Numbered from the stretch's first letter, positions 32,963-42,951 are shown. The stretch: 64,000 bases of DNA from Rhodanobacteraceae bacterium (GCA_016790075.1 JAEUPP010000010.1:23581-87580); one strand, 5' to 3'. The notes: generated by a model not told the origin, from the sequence alone. Made by a program: numbers and translations.

Positions 32963-35914
32963 CTACGCCGAGCGGCGCGTGCCCGAGCGCGCCTGGATCA
33001 GCATCTCGCGATACCGGTCGATGCCGAAGCGAAACAGACCACGAAAATTGATGTGGCTCGAGTGGGCCGGCCCCATCCGAGCCAGCCACGTGTCCTCGAC
33101 CGTCTGTCCGGCTTTACGCCACCGATCGACGACGGCCTGCATGCGATGCGTGTTCCACGCCACGACCACGTTCGTCAACAGCGTATGCGCGCCGGAGATC
33201 GCTACCAGCTCGTCTCGCCGCCGTCCGCGTTCGGGCGCGATCTTGCCGGTGTACACGGTCCGCTGCAGCTGGTGGACCGACTCACCGCGGTTGAGCACCG
33301 TGTGGATTTCACGGCGAAAGGCAGGATTGGAAAAGTAGTCGCACAAATAGGCCGTGCGCAGCAAGCGACCCAACTGGTCGGCTGCGCGGCGCACCGGATC
33401 ATCGTCGGCTGCGCTGCCCAGACGTTGCAGCATGACCGTGGCACTCACTCGGCCACTCAGGATGGACGCGGCCACACGCATCATCTCGTCCCAGCCCGTC
33501 CGAATCGCTTTGAGCGACACGTCGCGGATCACCACGCGCTCCAAACCTTCTGGCGTATCCATCCGACGCGGCAGGAACAGCTTGCGCTCGGCGAGGTTCT
33601 TCAGGCGCGGACACAGGTCAAAGCCGAGCAGCTTCGCGAAGGTCATGCCCGGGTACGTATAGCCGTGCGTGTCGACCGCGAGTCGCTGCAACCGAGTTCC
33701 TTCGTTCGTCGCGTTGTGCTGCACCACGCCTTCGATCGCAGGCCCCGCCTGGCGTTCGTTCAACACCACGGGCTGGTTGTACACAATGCCGTGGTGGTCG
33801 AGCAGGTGTGTGTAGACACCAACCGCGTACGTGCGCCGGCGCGGATCCACGCGCGCGTTCCACAGGTTGCGCGACGCATCGATGCTCATCATGTCGCTTG
33901 AGCCCAGGCTCCCGGTGCCCCACAGCGCCGCGATCGCGTGCTGGCGCTGGAACTCCACCACCCGTCGGTTCGCCCGCTGCAAGCGGCCTGGCGACTCCAG
34001 GGCCCGCATCGCTGCGGCGACATGGCCCGGGTCCAGTTGCGGAATCATCGCGGCCACGCTCTTGGCATCGATTTCGGTGCCGTGTGCGAAGAGCGCCGCA
34101 TAGACCGCCACAAGCTCGTGTTCGTCGACGGCGCGCCGGCCGAGCAGCACCTCGCTGAAATTCACCAACGCATCGATGTCCAGGATCAGATCCGGAAACT
34201 GGACGCTGCCGATCTGCCGGTACATCAGGTCGCGCAGCCGTTGCGGTTCGACTTCATCCGGCAGCGGATCCATCGCCGGCAGCCGGAGCATGCCCTGCGC
34301 ATCGATCGATACCGCGCCATCGTTTTTGGCCTCGACGACCGCTGCCAGTCCCGCTTCGATCAGCTTCAAAATCGGGTTGACATAGGCGTCGGGATCGGCC
34401 GGCAGTGATAGCGCGCTCAGATACTGCGACTTCTCGCGTTCCCATTGGTCGCGAGGAATCAGCATCTGCTCGCGCTCGCGGAAGGTAAGGCTGTGGTCGA
34501 TCCAGATCGAGCCGCGGCGCAGACCCTTGCGCAGCTCCAACGCGGTGCAGGCTTCCAGCGCCCGAAACGCGCGGCGGCGATCGCTGGCATTGACAAGCGG
34601 ATCCCAGACCTTGGAGACGGCCATCTTCTGGTCCGCCGGTATCGCGTTCACACCGGCCGCGTCCCATTGCCGAAGTTGCTGCAACTGGTTCAACGACCGG
34701 TCGTTGGGTCGTCCTCGAAATTCCAGGTTCGAGACTGCCGACAGCAACGAGTGCACGCGCACCGGATCATCCGACAGCGCCTCGCGGACGACTGCCGCAT
34801 GGCTGTTGGGGGACAGATCGCCGAGTGCGTCCAGCACCTCGGTGATCGCGGCCAGTCGCTGCTCCGGGGTCCGGGTCGCATCACTCACCAGGTCTTTGAT
34901 GCTGGCCAAGCCTGCGCGGTAGTCCCCGGAGCGCTGGGCTTGCCGCGACTGCGTCTTTCCAGAGGCCTGGCGCGAGAAATCGCCAATCCGCCGGCCGGTT
35001 TGGAACAATGCGCTGTCGGTGAGATCCAGCAGGGTCATTCGCAGGAAGCAGATCTCTTCCAGCAACTGGGTATTGTCCTTGCGACGACGGGACTCGGACG
35101 GTGGCCGGCCGGCAATCGCTTGCGCATAGGCGCGCTGCCGCGCCAGGGGGATAGCCAGCAAGTCCCACGCGTGGACGTGCAACGTCTTCAGAAAGTCGAT
35201 CTTGGCCAACGTCTCGTTGAGCGTCGAAGGACTATGCCGGCGCGGCGGCGTCTTCAACCACTCGAGCACCGTCATGCCCGCATCGCCCCGGGTGGCGAAG
35301 ATGGCTTTTCGACAGGCTTGACGCTGATCGGCCGGGACGACCGTCGTGATGGCGCGGACCGCAACACGTTCGATCCCGGCGAACGCGTCGCGCGCCAGAT
35401 CCCGCAGCGCACGGTCAGCAGGGATGAGCACCTTCTGGTCATACAGCCAGTGCGCGCCAGCCGTCACCAATTCATCGATCGACGCGACATCGCCGGCGTG
35501 CGTCGACAGGACGCTCGACAACTGCGCAAGCATGTCCTTTGAGGCGTCAGCGATACCCAGATGCCGACGTGCCCAACGTTGATGCTCGGAGGCGGTCTCG
35601 CGGCGCTTGTAGATCGAACGCAGGGAGGCGATCGATGGCGGCTGCACCTGCAGCGCGGCACCGAGCGCCCGAAGCAGTACCGGTGGAAGGAGTGGGGCGT
35701 TGTCGAGCGCCCGCCCGGTGGTGCGCAGGAAGACGATCTGCGCCGCCATCGCCACCATTCGATTCTCGACGCCGGGCAAGCGGTCGGCGTGAAATCGGTC
35801 GCGAATGGCCTGGATGGTGTCTGCCGGCAGGCGGAAGTACACATCGATGTCAAACGCCGGCAGATTGCGCGGCAAGCGATCCGCGCCGATGAATCGACTC
35901 AGGTAGCTCGACAT
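32963..35914 (-). CDS. tnpA: Tn3-family transposase TnpA
   Basis: 983 aa from ATG 35914 (GGAG at ~6 bp), the normal size of ~990. The longer frame to 36052 would encode the internal inverted-repeat copy and is rejected. The C-terminal DDE domain is present: SSDMMSIDASRNLW (first Asp), VDTHGYTYPGMTFAKLLGF (second Asp), PRLKNLAERKLFLPR, and DELVAISGAHTLLTNVVVAWNTH (Glu region). It binds the 39-bp ends and makes a replicative cointegrate. Transcription runs inward from the right end. No frameshift was seen, so the element may be active. Confidence 0.95.
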   Translation of the reverse strand: MSSYLSRFIGADRLPRNLPAFDIDVYFRLPADTIQAIRDRFHADRLPGVENRMVAMAAQIVFLRTTGRALDNAPLLPPVLLRALGAALQVQPPSIASLRSIYKRRETASEHQRWARRHLGIADASKDMLAQLSSVLSTHAGDVASIDELVTAGAHWLYDQKVLIPADRALRDLARDAFAGIERVAVRAITTVVPADQRQACRKAIFATRGDAGMTVLEWLKTPPRRHSPSTLNETLAKIDFLKTLHVHAWDLLAIPLARQRAYAQAIAGRPPSESRRRKDNTQLLEEICFLRMTLLDLTDSALFQTGRRIGDFSRQASGKTQSRQAQRSGDYRAGLASIKDLVSDATRTPEQRLAAITEVLDALGDLSPNSHAAVVREALSDDPVRVHSLLSAVSNLEFRGRPNDRSLNQLQQLRQWDAAGVNAIPADQKMAVSKVWDPLVNASDRRRAFRALEACTALELRKGLRRGSIWIDHSLTFREREQMLIPRDQWEREKSQYLSALSLPADPDAYVNPILKLIEAGLAAVVEAKNDGAVSIDAQGMLRLPAMDPLPDEVEPQRLRDLMYRQIGSVQFPDLILDIDALVNFSEVLLGRRAVDEHELVAVYAALFAHGTEIDAKSVAAMIPQLDPGHVAAAMRALESPGRLQRANRRVVEFQRQHAIAALWGTGSLGSSDMMSIDASRNLWNARVDPRRRTYAVGVYTHLLDHHGIVYNQPVVLNERQAGPAIEGVVQHNATNEGTRLQRLAVDTHGYTYPGMTFAKLLGFDLCPRLKNLAERKLFLPRRMDTPEGLERVVIRDVSLKAIRTGWDEMMRVAASILSGRVSATVMLQRLGSAADDDPVRRAADQLGRLLRTAYLCDYFSNPAFRREIHTVLNRGESVHQLQRTVYTGKIAPERGRRRDELVAISGAHTLLTNVVVAWNTHRMQAVVDRWRKAGQTVEDTWLARMGPAHSSHINFRGLFRFGIDRYREMLIQARSGTRRSA

Positions 35915-36001
35915 CTGTGTCTCCGACCAGATCCGAGCCGCCAGAATACGAGCGTAGCGGCTTGACAGGCAACGCGAGTTTGCCCGTGACAGCGACCGCT
36001 C

Positions 36002-36039
36002 CCAGGTCGCCACAAACTGCACGGAAAACAACGGACCTC
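36002..36039 (-). repeat. Subterminal copy of the inner part of the right inverted repeat
   Basis: Aligned to the terminal repeat 36086-36124, about 30 inner bases (from AGGTCGCCACAAA to CGGAAAACAA) match with only two changes, in the same orientation and 84 bp further inside. The outer ~8 bases, including the GGGG end, are not conserved. It looks like a second transposase-binding box or remnant end. It lies upstream of the tnpA start. Confidence 0.85.
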
Positions 36040-36085
36040 GGATCTCGCTCAAATCTAGTGAGCTGATTCGGCTAGCTTTTTTTGG

Positions 36086-36124
36086 CTAGGTCGCCACAAA
36101 TTGCACGGAAAACAAGATCACCCC
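36086..36124 (-). repeat. Right terminal inverted repeat of the Tn3-family element
   Basis: 39 bp, reverse complement beginning GGGGTGATCTTG. It has 35/39 identity to the left repeat and is followed directly by the TACGC target duplication. Confidence 0.95.
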
Positions 36125-36129
36125 TACGC
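36125..36129. repeat. Target-site duplication, right copy (TACGC)
   Basis: Identical to 3189-3193. Confidence 0.95.
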
Positions 36130-36344
36130 GGCGTACCGGCCAAGCGCTCGCTGCACCGTCCTTCACCGATCTCACTTGGCAGCTCAAAAGCAGTTTCGAT
36201 GTCGATGCCGATGGCAGCAACGATTTGCTGTGGCAGCACGCTACTAGCGGCCGCGTCTTCGTTAGCTTCATGAGCGGCCCCAATCTGCGCTGCGGTACCA
36301 CCTTGTTTATGGAACCCAGCTTGCGCGCAGTCGGCCCGCGTTGA
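36125..36344 (+). pseudogene. 3' remnant of the interrupted VCBS-repeat surface protein gene
   Basis: Joining base 3193 to 36130 keeps the frame and continues the broken VCBS repeat: DGIT is followed by RRTGQALAAPSFTDLTWQL, then a further repeat SSFDVDADGSNDLLWQHATS with GRVFVSFMSGP, and a final NLRCGTTLFMEP tail before TGA at 36342-36344. The fragment has no start of its own and should not be expressed as a functional product. Confidence 0.93.
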
Positions 36345-36354
36345 GCAACAGCCT

Positions 36355-36408
36355 TGTGCGGCGGACTTCAGGTCCGCCGCACACCGGAAAAATTCCATTC
36401 CGTTTTTT
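36355..36408 (+). terminator. Intrinsic terminator region after the interrupted surface-protein gene
   Basis: A perfect 12-bp stem (TGTGCGGCGGAC/GTCCGCCGCACA) with a 5-nt loop at 36355-36383, followed by a weaker stem CGGAA/TTCCG (36385-36402) and a run of six T (36403-36408). It lies between convergent genes, 11 bp after the stop of the remnant. The first, stronger stem lacks its own T-run. Confidence 0.7.
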
Positions 36409-36447
36409 CAACAGCCAGCCAGCATGAGCCTGCAGCGAGGGGAGCTG

Positions 36448-39201
36448 TCACCTCGCGCATGCGACTTGCAGCGCCCTGGCTTCGCCGACAAGGACGTGAG
36501 TTGCGCCGAACGCGGCAGTCAACACCGCTTCTGCACTCGCCACATGATGCGCCTGCGCTTCGCTGCAGGGTGCAGGCAAGGATTGGGCGAAACGAAGTTC
36601 CGCTTCGGCGGTGCGCCAGTCCTCGTGGCCGAAGCGTTCCAGCCGTTGCTGATAGATATGCTCGATCAACACCCGCCCACGTTTCGCTTCCTCGCCTTCT
36701 CGCAGGCTCCTTCCGAGAACTAGCTGCGCCTCCAATACGCGCGGGTGCCTGGGGCCGAATCTGGATGCCAGTGACTGAACTGCTTCGCCAGCCAACTCGC
36801 TTGCCTCGTGTGTGTTCTGCTGCAACAGACGGATTTCCGCCTGCACCAGCAGCATGGCGGCCACGTTGGGATGGGGGCGCGCCAGTGCCTCTTTTCCGGC
36901 ATCCAGCGCGCGGGTGGACAATTGCAGCGCCAGACCAAGGTCGTGTCTGGCCAAGGCGAGTTTTGACAGGTTGTGCCACGACACGGCCAATTGCGGCGAG
37001 CTCTGACCGTAAGTTGCCTGTTTGGCGCGCAGCGATTCCTGCAACATCGCCCCCGCTTCATCGTATCGGCCCATCGTTACCAGCAGCGCGCCCAGATTAT
37101 TCGTGCTGATCGCTGTCAGTGGATGATCAGCGTCAAGCGTTTTCCTGCGTATGGCGAGCGCCTCGCGATAGCACTGTTCGCTCTGTGCAAGCTGGCCGGA
37201 AGACTCTGCCAGTACGCCCAAATTCATCAATGTTTCCGCCACGCTGACATGCTCGGAGCCGAACGCCTGTTGGCGAAGCAACAGCGCCTGACGCAAGAAG
37301 GTCTCCGCCTCGGCATTGTTGTCCGCCAGCTGTGCGGCCCGGCCCAGCGTGGTCAGCGACATGGCAAGTTCTTGCGGGCTGCGTGGTTCGGCGGCCGACG
37401 CAAGGGAATAGGCATCGCGCGCCCGCTGTTTCGCATTCTCCAGTGCGCCCTGGTTAAGCTCAGCAAGAGCCAGCCGGTTCTGAATGCGCATCGACAATGC
37501 GCGATCAGGCGCTGACTCGTTCGCAACCAGCGCTTGCGCCTGATCAAGCGCCGTCTTGCTGTCCGCATAGCGCCCTTGCCACTGCATCACAATCGCGAGC
37601 TGGATTTGCGCTTTCGCGATGTCATTACCAGGAGCGCCGTGGCTGCGCAGATTTTCGATTGCCTTTTGCGCTAACGTTTGCGCGTGCGCGAACGATCCAT
37701 GCTGCTCCAGCATGGTCGCCAGGGTAAGCATCAGTTCGGATTGCACTCCGCCATCGGCGGCGAGTCCATCGCCAATATCCCGGGCACTGCGTTCAAGCAA
37801 TTCACGCACGCTGATGGGCCTGACGGCCGCGAATTCCGGGTCCGTTGCGGAAAAAACGCCGACAACGAAATCCTTGATGGCGCTCGCGCGCACTGCTTGC
37901 TGGCTAGCGATGTTTGCCGATCGGGTTATCAGCGCCGCGCTCGCCAGTGTGCTGACCACCGCAATAGCTCCCAATGTACAGGCCGACTTGTTGCGGCCCA
38001 CGAACCGGGCAAAGCGATAGCCCATTGACGGGCGTCTGGCTTGAACCGGGTGGCCGGAGAGAAGGCGTCTGATGTCGTCGGCGAATGTGGCCACAGTGCG
38101 GTAACGCTGCTCGGGCTGCTTGCTCAAGGCCTTGAGTACGACCGTGTCGAGCTCGCTGGCCTGGCTCGAAGAAAAAACAGACAGTACTTTTTCTATTAAC
38201 TTGTCGATACTGCTGATTCCAACAAGCCGTGCGGCTACTGCAGGCTTCAGCCGGGACGGTGCTTCGGGAATCTGTTCCAGTACGGCGTGCTCGATGTCTC
38301 GCAGAGAACGGCTACTGGGCAGTACCGGTGGCCTTCCGGTTAGCAAGCAGTACAGCACCGCTCCAAGCCCGTATACATCCGTGGCAACAGTAATCGGCGC
38401 ACCGCTTACTTGTTCCGGCGCCGCGTACTCAGGAGTAAGCGCACGCCCGGTATCGAGCTGTTGGGTCGAAAGTGCCGGGTCCAACTCATCGACTAATTTC
38501 GCTATGCCGAAATCGAGCAAGGCAGTCCTGCCATCATCGCGCACAACAATATTTGACGGTTTGAGATCGCGGTGCACGACCAGACGCTGATGCGCATACT
38601 CGACGGCATCTGCAACGCAAAGAAGCAACTGCAGCCGTTGCTGCAGGTCGAGCGAGTTTCGCTCCGACCATGTCGCGATGTCGGCCCCATCAACGTATTC
38701 CATCGCGATGTAGGGCCTGCCTTGGTGCGTAACGCCCGCATCGATGAGACGTGCGATGCCGGGGTGTTCGAGTCTGGACAACGCCGCTCGCTCGATCAGT
38801 GCTCGCCGCCGTATTTCCGTACTGTCCAGGCCAGTCTTTACGACCTTGACCGCAACACGCTGCTCTGCACCGCCGAGCTGCCTTGCAGCGAGATAAACCT
38901 CTCCCATGCCACCGCGACCAATCACGCGCTCCACGACGAAATCGCCCACGCTGTCGTTTGCGCGAAGCAGGCCATGCGGTGACCCGTACTCGCCGGTGAC
39001 TGAAAATATGTCGCTCGGCACCGGTATTTCGCGGTCAAGTAGCAAATCAGAGCTGCGGTCGATCGCCAGCAACGCCAGTAGCTGAATCCGCAAGGCTTGA
39101 TCGTTCGCACAGGTGCGCTCGACAAGCTGGACTGCCGCCACCGGGTCGAGCTCCAGAGCCTCCTCAAGCAGCACATGAAGGCGCTGAAAGTTGTCGATCA
39201 T
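36448..39201 (-). CDS. Membrane Ser/Thr protein kinase with TPR domain
   Basis: 917 aa. PknB-type kinase domain at about 88-385: Gly loop IGRGGMGEVY, Lys in VAVKVVK, catalytic loop VHRDLKPSNIVV, DFG in LLDFGIAKL, and APE in YAAPEQVSG. One membrane helix at about 412-433 (LGAIAVVSTLASAALI), then about ten TPR-like repeats (480-890) on the other side, several with the MxNLG/TxxNLGALL pattern. All catalytic residues are present. The upstream ECF sigma gene on the same strand forms a common regulatory pair with it in Xanthomonads. Targets are unknown. Confidence 0.92.
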   Translation of the reverse strand: MIDNFQRLHVLLEEALELDPVAAVQLVERTCANDQALRIQLLALLAIDRSSDLLLDREIPVPSDIFSVTGEYGSPHGLLRANDSVGDFVVERVIGRGGMGEVYLAARQLGGAEQRVAVKVVKTGLDSTEIRRRALIERAALSRLEHPGIARLIDAGVTHQGRPYIAMEYVDGADIATWSERNSLDLQQRLQLLLCVADAVEYAHQRLVVHRDLKPSNIVVRDDGRTALLDFGIAKLVDELDPALSTQQLDTGRALTPEYAAPEQVSGAPITVATDVYGLGAVLYCLLTGRPPVLPSSRSLRDIEHAVLEQIPEAPSRLKPAVAARLVGISSIDKLIEKVLSVFSSSQASELDTVVLKALSKQPEQRYRTVATFADDIRRLLSGHPVQARRPSMGYRFARFVGRNKSACTLGAIAVVSTLASAALITRSANIASQQAVRASAIKDFVVGVFSATDPEFAAVRPISVRELLERSARDIGDGLAADGGVQSELMLTLATMLEQHGSFAHAQTLAQKAIENLRSHGAPGNDIAKAQIQLAIVMQWQGRYADSKTALDQAQALVANESAPDRALSMRIQNRLALAELNQGALENAKQRARDAYSLASAAEPRSPQELAMSLTTLGRAAQLADNNAEAETFLRQALLLRQQAFGSEHVSVAETLMNLGVLAESSGQLAQSEQCYREALAIRRKTLDADHPLTAISTNNLGALLVTMGRYDEAGAMLQESLRAKQATYGQSSPQLAVSWHNLSKLALARHDLGLALQLSTRALDAGKEALARPHPNVAAMLLVQAEIRLLQQNTHEASELAGEAVQSLASRFGPRHPRVLEAQLVLGRSLREGEEAKRGRVLIEHIYQQRLERFGHEDWRTAEAELRFAQSLPAPCSEAQAHHVASAEAVLTAAFGATHVLVGEARALQVACAR

Positions 39202-39389
39202 TGCCAGCTCGACCGGCAGCCAGGCATTGCAGTAGCGCTAGCGCTGTACCTCACACGGGACGCGAAACAAGCATTAGGAGGTAAGGCTGAGTGTGCTAGA
39301 CAAACTAGCGACATCACGGCAATAGGGACTTGCGGCGTTTGGCAACGACACGCACTGGGATCTTTCAGTAACATAGGTCGGACACCACG

Positions 39390-39974
39390 CTAGCGAGACC
39401 GCGCCAACTCTATGCGTTGGATCAGCAATGCACGCGCAGCGCGCCAGTCGCGCTTGATAGTGCGATCGGTGACACCAAGAATCGACGCCGTTTCTTCGAC
39501 GGACTGTCCGCCGAAGAAGCGTAGTTCCACGACCTTGGCCAGCCTTTCGTGGATACGCTCGAGGTCATTCAATGCGGCGTCGAGTGCAACGATGTCCAGA
39601 GCCTGATCATCGTCGATGACGATTTGGCTGTCTTCAATCGACTTGATCGTCAAGCCCCCGCCACGCTTCTGCGCAGCGACGCGACGGGCGTGGTCGACAA
39701 CGACACCGCGCATGATGGTTGCCGCCAGAGCAAAAAAATGACTTTTGTCTTCCGGTAAAACTTTTTTTGGCTCGACCATGCGCAGATAGGTCTCGTGCAA
39801 CAGCGCCGTAGTATTCAGTATCGGCGAGCGATGCCCGCCCTGCTGCAGCGCGTTGTGCGCCTGTGCATGCAATTCGCTGTAAACCCGTGCAAACAGTACC
39901 CCGCGGGCCAGCGCATCACCACCACTTGAGGCGTGCAGTAACGTAGACACTTCGTCGTGATCGAGTGAGGTCAT
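39390..39974 (-). CDS. ECF sigma factor of the kinase-linked type (Sig-70_X6)
   Basis: 194 aa. Sigma region 2 is at about 20-100 (LFARVYSELHAQAHNAL, NTTALLHETYLRMV, FFALAATIMRGVVVDHARR). Region 4 is at about 135-190 (LDAALNDLERIHERLAKVVE, SVEETASILGVTDRTIKRDW). The HARRVAAQKRGGG stretch is typical for this subfamily, which is usually encoded next to a Ser/Thr kinase that controls it. No anti-sigma gene is adjacent. It likely directs transcription of a small regulon, including this locus. Confidence 0.9.
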   Translation of the reverse strand: MTSLDHDEVSTLLHASSGGDALARGVLFARVYSELHAQAHNALQQGGHRSPILNTTALLHETYLRMVEPKKVLPEDKSHFFALAATIMRGVVVDHARRVAAQKRGGGLTIKSIEDSQIVIDDDQALDIVALDAALNDLERIHERLAKVVELRFFGGQSVEETASILGVTDRTIKRDWRAARALLIQRIELARSR

Positions 39975-40031
39975 TCTCTTGCTTGAGGCTGAGTTGGCTT
40001 TGTTCAGTGCCGAAAATACTGCCGGCCCGGT

Positions 40032-40970
40032 TCAATTGGGTGCTGCTATCCTCCAACGTCGTGTATGGATGTCTTTCGACGTTGGGGCGGCACCGAGATC
40101 GATTGACGTTATGCCTCCCGCCTTGCGCACCAATCCTTGCGGTGTCCACTCCATCAGCCACACGGCGGCCTTGCCGGTTCCCTGATTGATCCACAACAGG
40201 TCTGGGCTGCCTGATCCGTCGAATTCTCCGACGCTCGCCAGATTCCACCCGGGATCAACCGGTTTAGCCGGCACGATAGCGTAGATCTCCGCTAGCGTCG
40301 GCACCGATGATGTCGTGCTTCCATCGACACTGAGTTTCCAGATCTGATATTGGCCATTGTGAATCTGTTGAACAACTAGATCGTCGATCCCGTCTCCGTT
40401 GAAATCAGCGACGCCGACAGGTCGTTCTGACGGCATCAGCATGATGGGTAACAGCGTCCTGCGGAAATTTGAGCTCAGTATCCAAAGTTGCTGTGAAATG
40501 GGCTCCTGAACCAGAAGCTCGGCATTCCTGTCGGAAAGTAGCAATTGCCCAGTCCCTACCATCACCTCCGGCATCGGGCTGGCTTCACCCGGCATGTCCG
40601 AACTCGGCGCGCGGAGCGTGTCCGGGTTTCGCCGTACAACAGCAAGCCCATTGTGGACATTCTTCCAGACGGATTCACACCCGGGCGAGTTGGTGTCGAG
40701 ATCATCGACTGCAAGCAATCGCCATTGATTCGACGGCGAGTAGTACTTCGGGCCAGGCTCGACCTGTGGCCCGTTGGTACCCCAGGTCTCGGTCTCGTTA
40801 GGGCTTCCAATGACACCCGGGTCACCAAATTCAGCGGACAGATTGTAGCGCTCGACCACTAGTGTATTTCGCGCCAACGCGCAGTCCCCAGCGCGAACTC
40901 CGTTTGACATGATAGCCATGAGGAACCAGGCCAGCCCTAAGAGTCGCTTCAGATGGCACCTGATCATCAC
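40032..40970 (-). CDS. Secreted VCBS/FG-GAP repeat protein
   Basis: 312 aa with signal peptide (LKRLLGLAWFLMAIMSNGVRA). The C-terminal 170 residues contain two to three VCBS repeats: VADFNGDGIDDLVVQQIHNG, QYQIWKLSVDG, VGEFDGSGSPDLLWINQGTG and KAAVWLMEWTPQG. The acidic loops are likely Ca(II) sites. Its repeats are like those of the interrupted gene at the other side of the transposon. It ends 57 bp before the ECF sigma start on the same strand. Function unknown, possibly cell-surface or matrix. Confidence 0.8.
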   Translation of the reverse strand: MMIRCHLKRLLGLAWFLMAIMSNGVRAGDCALARNTLVVERYNLSAEFGDPGVIGSPNETETWGTNGPQVEPGPKYYSPSNQWRLLAVDDLDTNSPGCESVWKNVHNGLAVVRRNPDTLRAPSSDMPGEASPMPEVMVGTGQLLLSDRNAELLVQEPISQQLWILSSNFRRTLLPIMLMPSERPVGVADFNGDGIDDLVVQQIHNGQYQIWKLSVDGSTTSSVPTLAEIYAIVPAKPVDPGWNLASVGEFDGSGSPDLLWINQGTGKAAVWLMEWTPQGLVRKAGGITSIDLGAAPTSKDIHTRRWRIAAPN

Positions 40971-41446
40971 AGCACCTGCTTGTCAGTGCAGCAGTCAATG
41001 AACGTACAGCGCATCGCATAGCCGGTCAATGCGCCAAGTGTCACTGCAATAACCCGTTCGACCCCCAGCGAAAAGTGTGTCGAGGTGCGATAACAATGTC
41101 CCATTCTGCGCGATAAATTCGGTAGGCAAGGAAGGGGGGCGAGTAGTGCGGTTACGACGTTGTGGGACGCCCGTGATCGCATGAGATAGCGTCCTCAGCA
41201 GTGAGCGCTGGCAGCGTTTCAAGCCTTCCGACAGCAGGGTTCCACAAGAGTTTCTCGTTGACGGATGGCTGATGTTTGGACGTAGGTGTTAACGCAGTAC
41301 CGTCCTTGGGCGGCCGTGACGATGCGCAGCTGAACGGGTTGCCTCATTGAAGCGCGGCGTGCGCAGCCGACTCCGTGTTTCGTTCGGCTGTTTGCCGCAG
41401 CGAACCGCTGCGGCATTACTGCAGCAATACTCGTTCGCTGGTGAAT
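40971..41446. other. Gene-free region with one hairpin
   Basis: 476 bp in which small open frames occur but none shows a plausible protein or ribosome site. A perfect 10-bp stem with a 3-nt loop lies at 41393-41415 (TGCCGCAGCG/CGCTGCGGCA), 32 bp beyond the stop of allA, so it may protect or end the ureide mRNA. It has no following T-run on the minus strand. The rest holds nothing I can identify. Confidence 0.5.
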
Positions 41447-41947
41447 CTACATGGCCAGGCTCAGTGAATAATATTGTGGCAATTCAACTTCGTCGCAATT
41501 GTCACCGGGGCCGGCGCGGTCTATGACGAGAAAGTCGCTGACCGCGTCCAGTGCGAGCAGGGGATGGTGCCAGGTGCCGGCGTGATAGTTCACGCCCTGG
41601 CCCTCGCGCGCGAGGAAGGCGCGCGGCGTTGCGGAGGGTGCCGTGGCGACGACGACAAGATAAGGGTGTGGACTCAGCGGCATGAAGGCCTGGCTGCCCA
41701 GCGGATGGCGTTCGAGCAGGCGCACGACAAACGGCAGCGTTCGCGGCTGCGCACGGAACAGGCTGAGTATGGTGCGGCCACCGTCGCGCGTCGTGTCTAT
41801 TGTGGCCAGATCATGAAAGCGCTGCGTGGTGCCGGCGTTGATCGCATAGGCGGTCGCGGCATCGCTGGCCTGGATCACGTCGCCGAAGGGCGCGAACGTG
41901 GAGCGCGTCAGCGGTTCTACGCTCAGCGTGCATACCTCTGCACTCAT
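41447..41947 (-). CDS. allA: Ureidoglycolate lyase
   Basis: 166 aa, matching AllA (about 160 aa). It splits (S)-ureidoglycolate to glyoxylate and urea, the last ureide step. Motifs are [34 protein letters not shown]-type ([17 protein letters not shown] here) and [15 protein letters not shown]. The ATG overlaps the alc stop by 4 bp; last gene of the operon. Confidence 0.93.
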   Translation of the reverse strand: MSAEVCTLSVEPLTRSTFAPFGDVIQASDAATAYAINAGTTQRFHDLATIDTTRDGGRTILSLFRAQPRTLPFVVRLLERHPLGSQAFMPLSPHPYLVVVATAPSATPRAFLAREGQGVNYHAGTWHHPLLALDAVSDFLVIDRAGPGDNCDEVELPQYYSLSLAM

Positions 41948-42951
41948 GCGGGTTTTCCGCGCAGGCGCAGCCGCGACACGCCGCCGTCGGGGTGGATATT
42001 GAAGCGCACGTGCGTGATCGTTCCGTGTGGCAGGATCTCGCCGCGGAAATGGTGCTGATGATCCATCTGCAGTTTCTGTTCGGGTAGCAGCAGTGGCCAG
42101 AACATCGCCTGGGTGACCAGCGACTGTGGTGTGCCGGCTGCGACGGCGGCCCCCTGCAGGGAACAGCGGTCGGGATAGTTGCCTTTGAAATGCGCAGTGT
42201 CGATTTCAATCGCTTCGATGCTGCCGGGCAAGGCCAGCGCAACGATACACCAGTCGTTTCCGGGCTCGCGGCGGCGGCGCGTTTCCCAGCCGTCGCCCAT
42301 GTTCAGGCCACGGCCGGGCAGCAGCAGCCGGCTTGCAGGACCGAAATGTTCGTTGTTGGCAGCGACGATCTGCGCGCCGTTCAGCGCACTGGCGAGATCA
42401 ACCAGGCCATCGGCCTCCGCCTTACCGTCGAACTGCGGCGTGGCATAGACGCGCAAACGTGCAAGCCCACCGTCGGGGTAGAGGTTCACGCGCAGGTGAG
42501 TGCAGGGTGTTTCATCAGCGACGGGAAAATAGTGATGACTGTTGCCGCCGAGATTGGCCACCGGCAACAGCGGCTTCCATGCGGTATGTGGGTCCGGGTC
42601 GCCGCTGCGCAGATAGCAGGCCTCGATGGACGCGGCCGGTGGATAGTTGCCGGTGAAGTGGCTGGTATCGAGGTCGATGCCATGCACGCGGCCGGGGCGG
42701 GCCAGCCGCACGATGCACCAGTCGTGACCGGCGACGCGCTTGCGCCGGGACTCCCAGCCATCCATCCATTTGCCGTTCTGGTCGTACTTTCCGGGAATGA
42801 ATACCGCAGGCTCGGGGTTGAGCATGCGGGACTTGTCGGCGAAGAAATCGTCGCTGGCCGCCAGGGCGACCGCACCGAGGCGGGCATCGGCGAGATTGAC
42901 ATGGCGGCGGGTGAACTCGGGCGCATTCGGATCGGCGGCGGGAACAGCCAT
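41944..42951 (-). CDS. alc: Allantoicase
   Basis: 335 aa from ATG 42951. The protein has two repeated jelly-roll halves, each with a HVNLADA/LVDLASA start, an [18 protein letters not shown] or [18 protein letters not shown] block, and [12 protein letters not shown] or [12 protein letters not shown], the allantoicase signature. It hydrolyses allantoate to ureidoglycolate and urea. The longer upstream frame overlaps the antisense of uraD and is rejected. Confidence 0.95.
   Translation of the reverse strand: MAVPAADPNAPEFTRRHVNLADARLGAVALAASDDFFADKSRMLNPEPAVFIPGKYDQNGKWMDGWESRRKRVAGHDWCIVRLARPGRVHGIDLDTSHFTGNYPPAASIEACYLRSGDPDPHTAWKPLLPVANLGGNSHHYFPVADETPCTHLRVNLYPDGGLARLRVYATPQFDGKAEADGLVDLASALNGAQIVAANNEHFGPASRLLLPGRGLNMGDGWETRRRREPGNDWCIVALALPGSIEAIEIDTAHFKGNYPDRCSLQGAAVAAGTPQSLVTQAMFWPLLLPEQKLQMDHQHHFRGEILPHGTITHVRFNIHPDGGVSRLRLRGKPA

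Noticed and set aside
36002-36039. Internal repeat as the true right end of the transposon
   Set aside because: It lacks the GGGG end, and the TACGC duplication fits only with 36124 as the end.
35915-36052. N-terminal extension of TnpA
   Set aside because: It would translate the internal inverted-repeat copy; ATG 35914 has a better ribosome site and gives the usual length.
40967-41416. Small open frames between the VCBS gene and allA
   Set aside because: No ribosome sites, unusual residue composition, no resemblance to known proteins.
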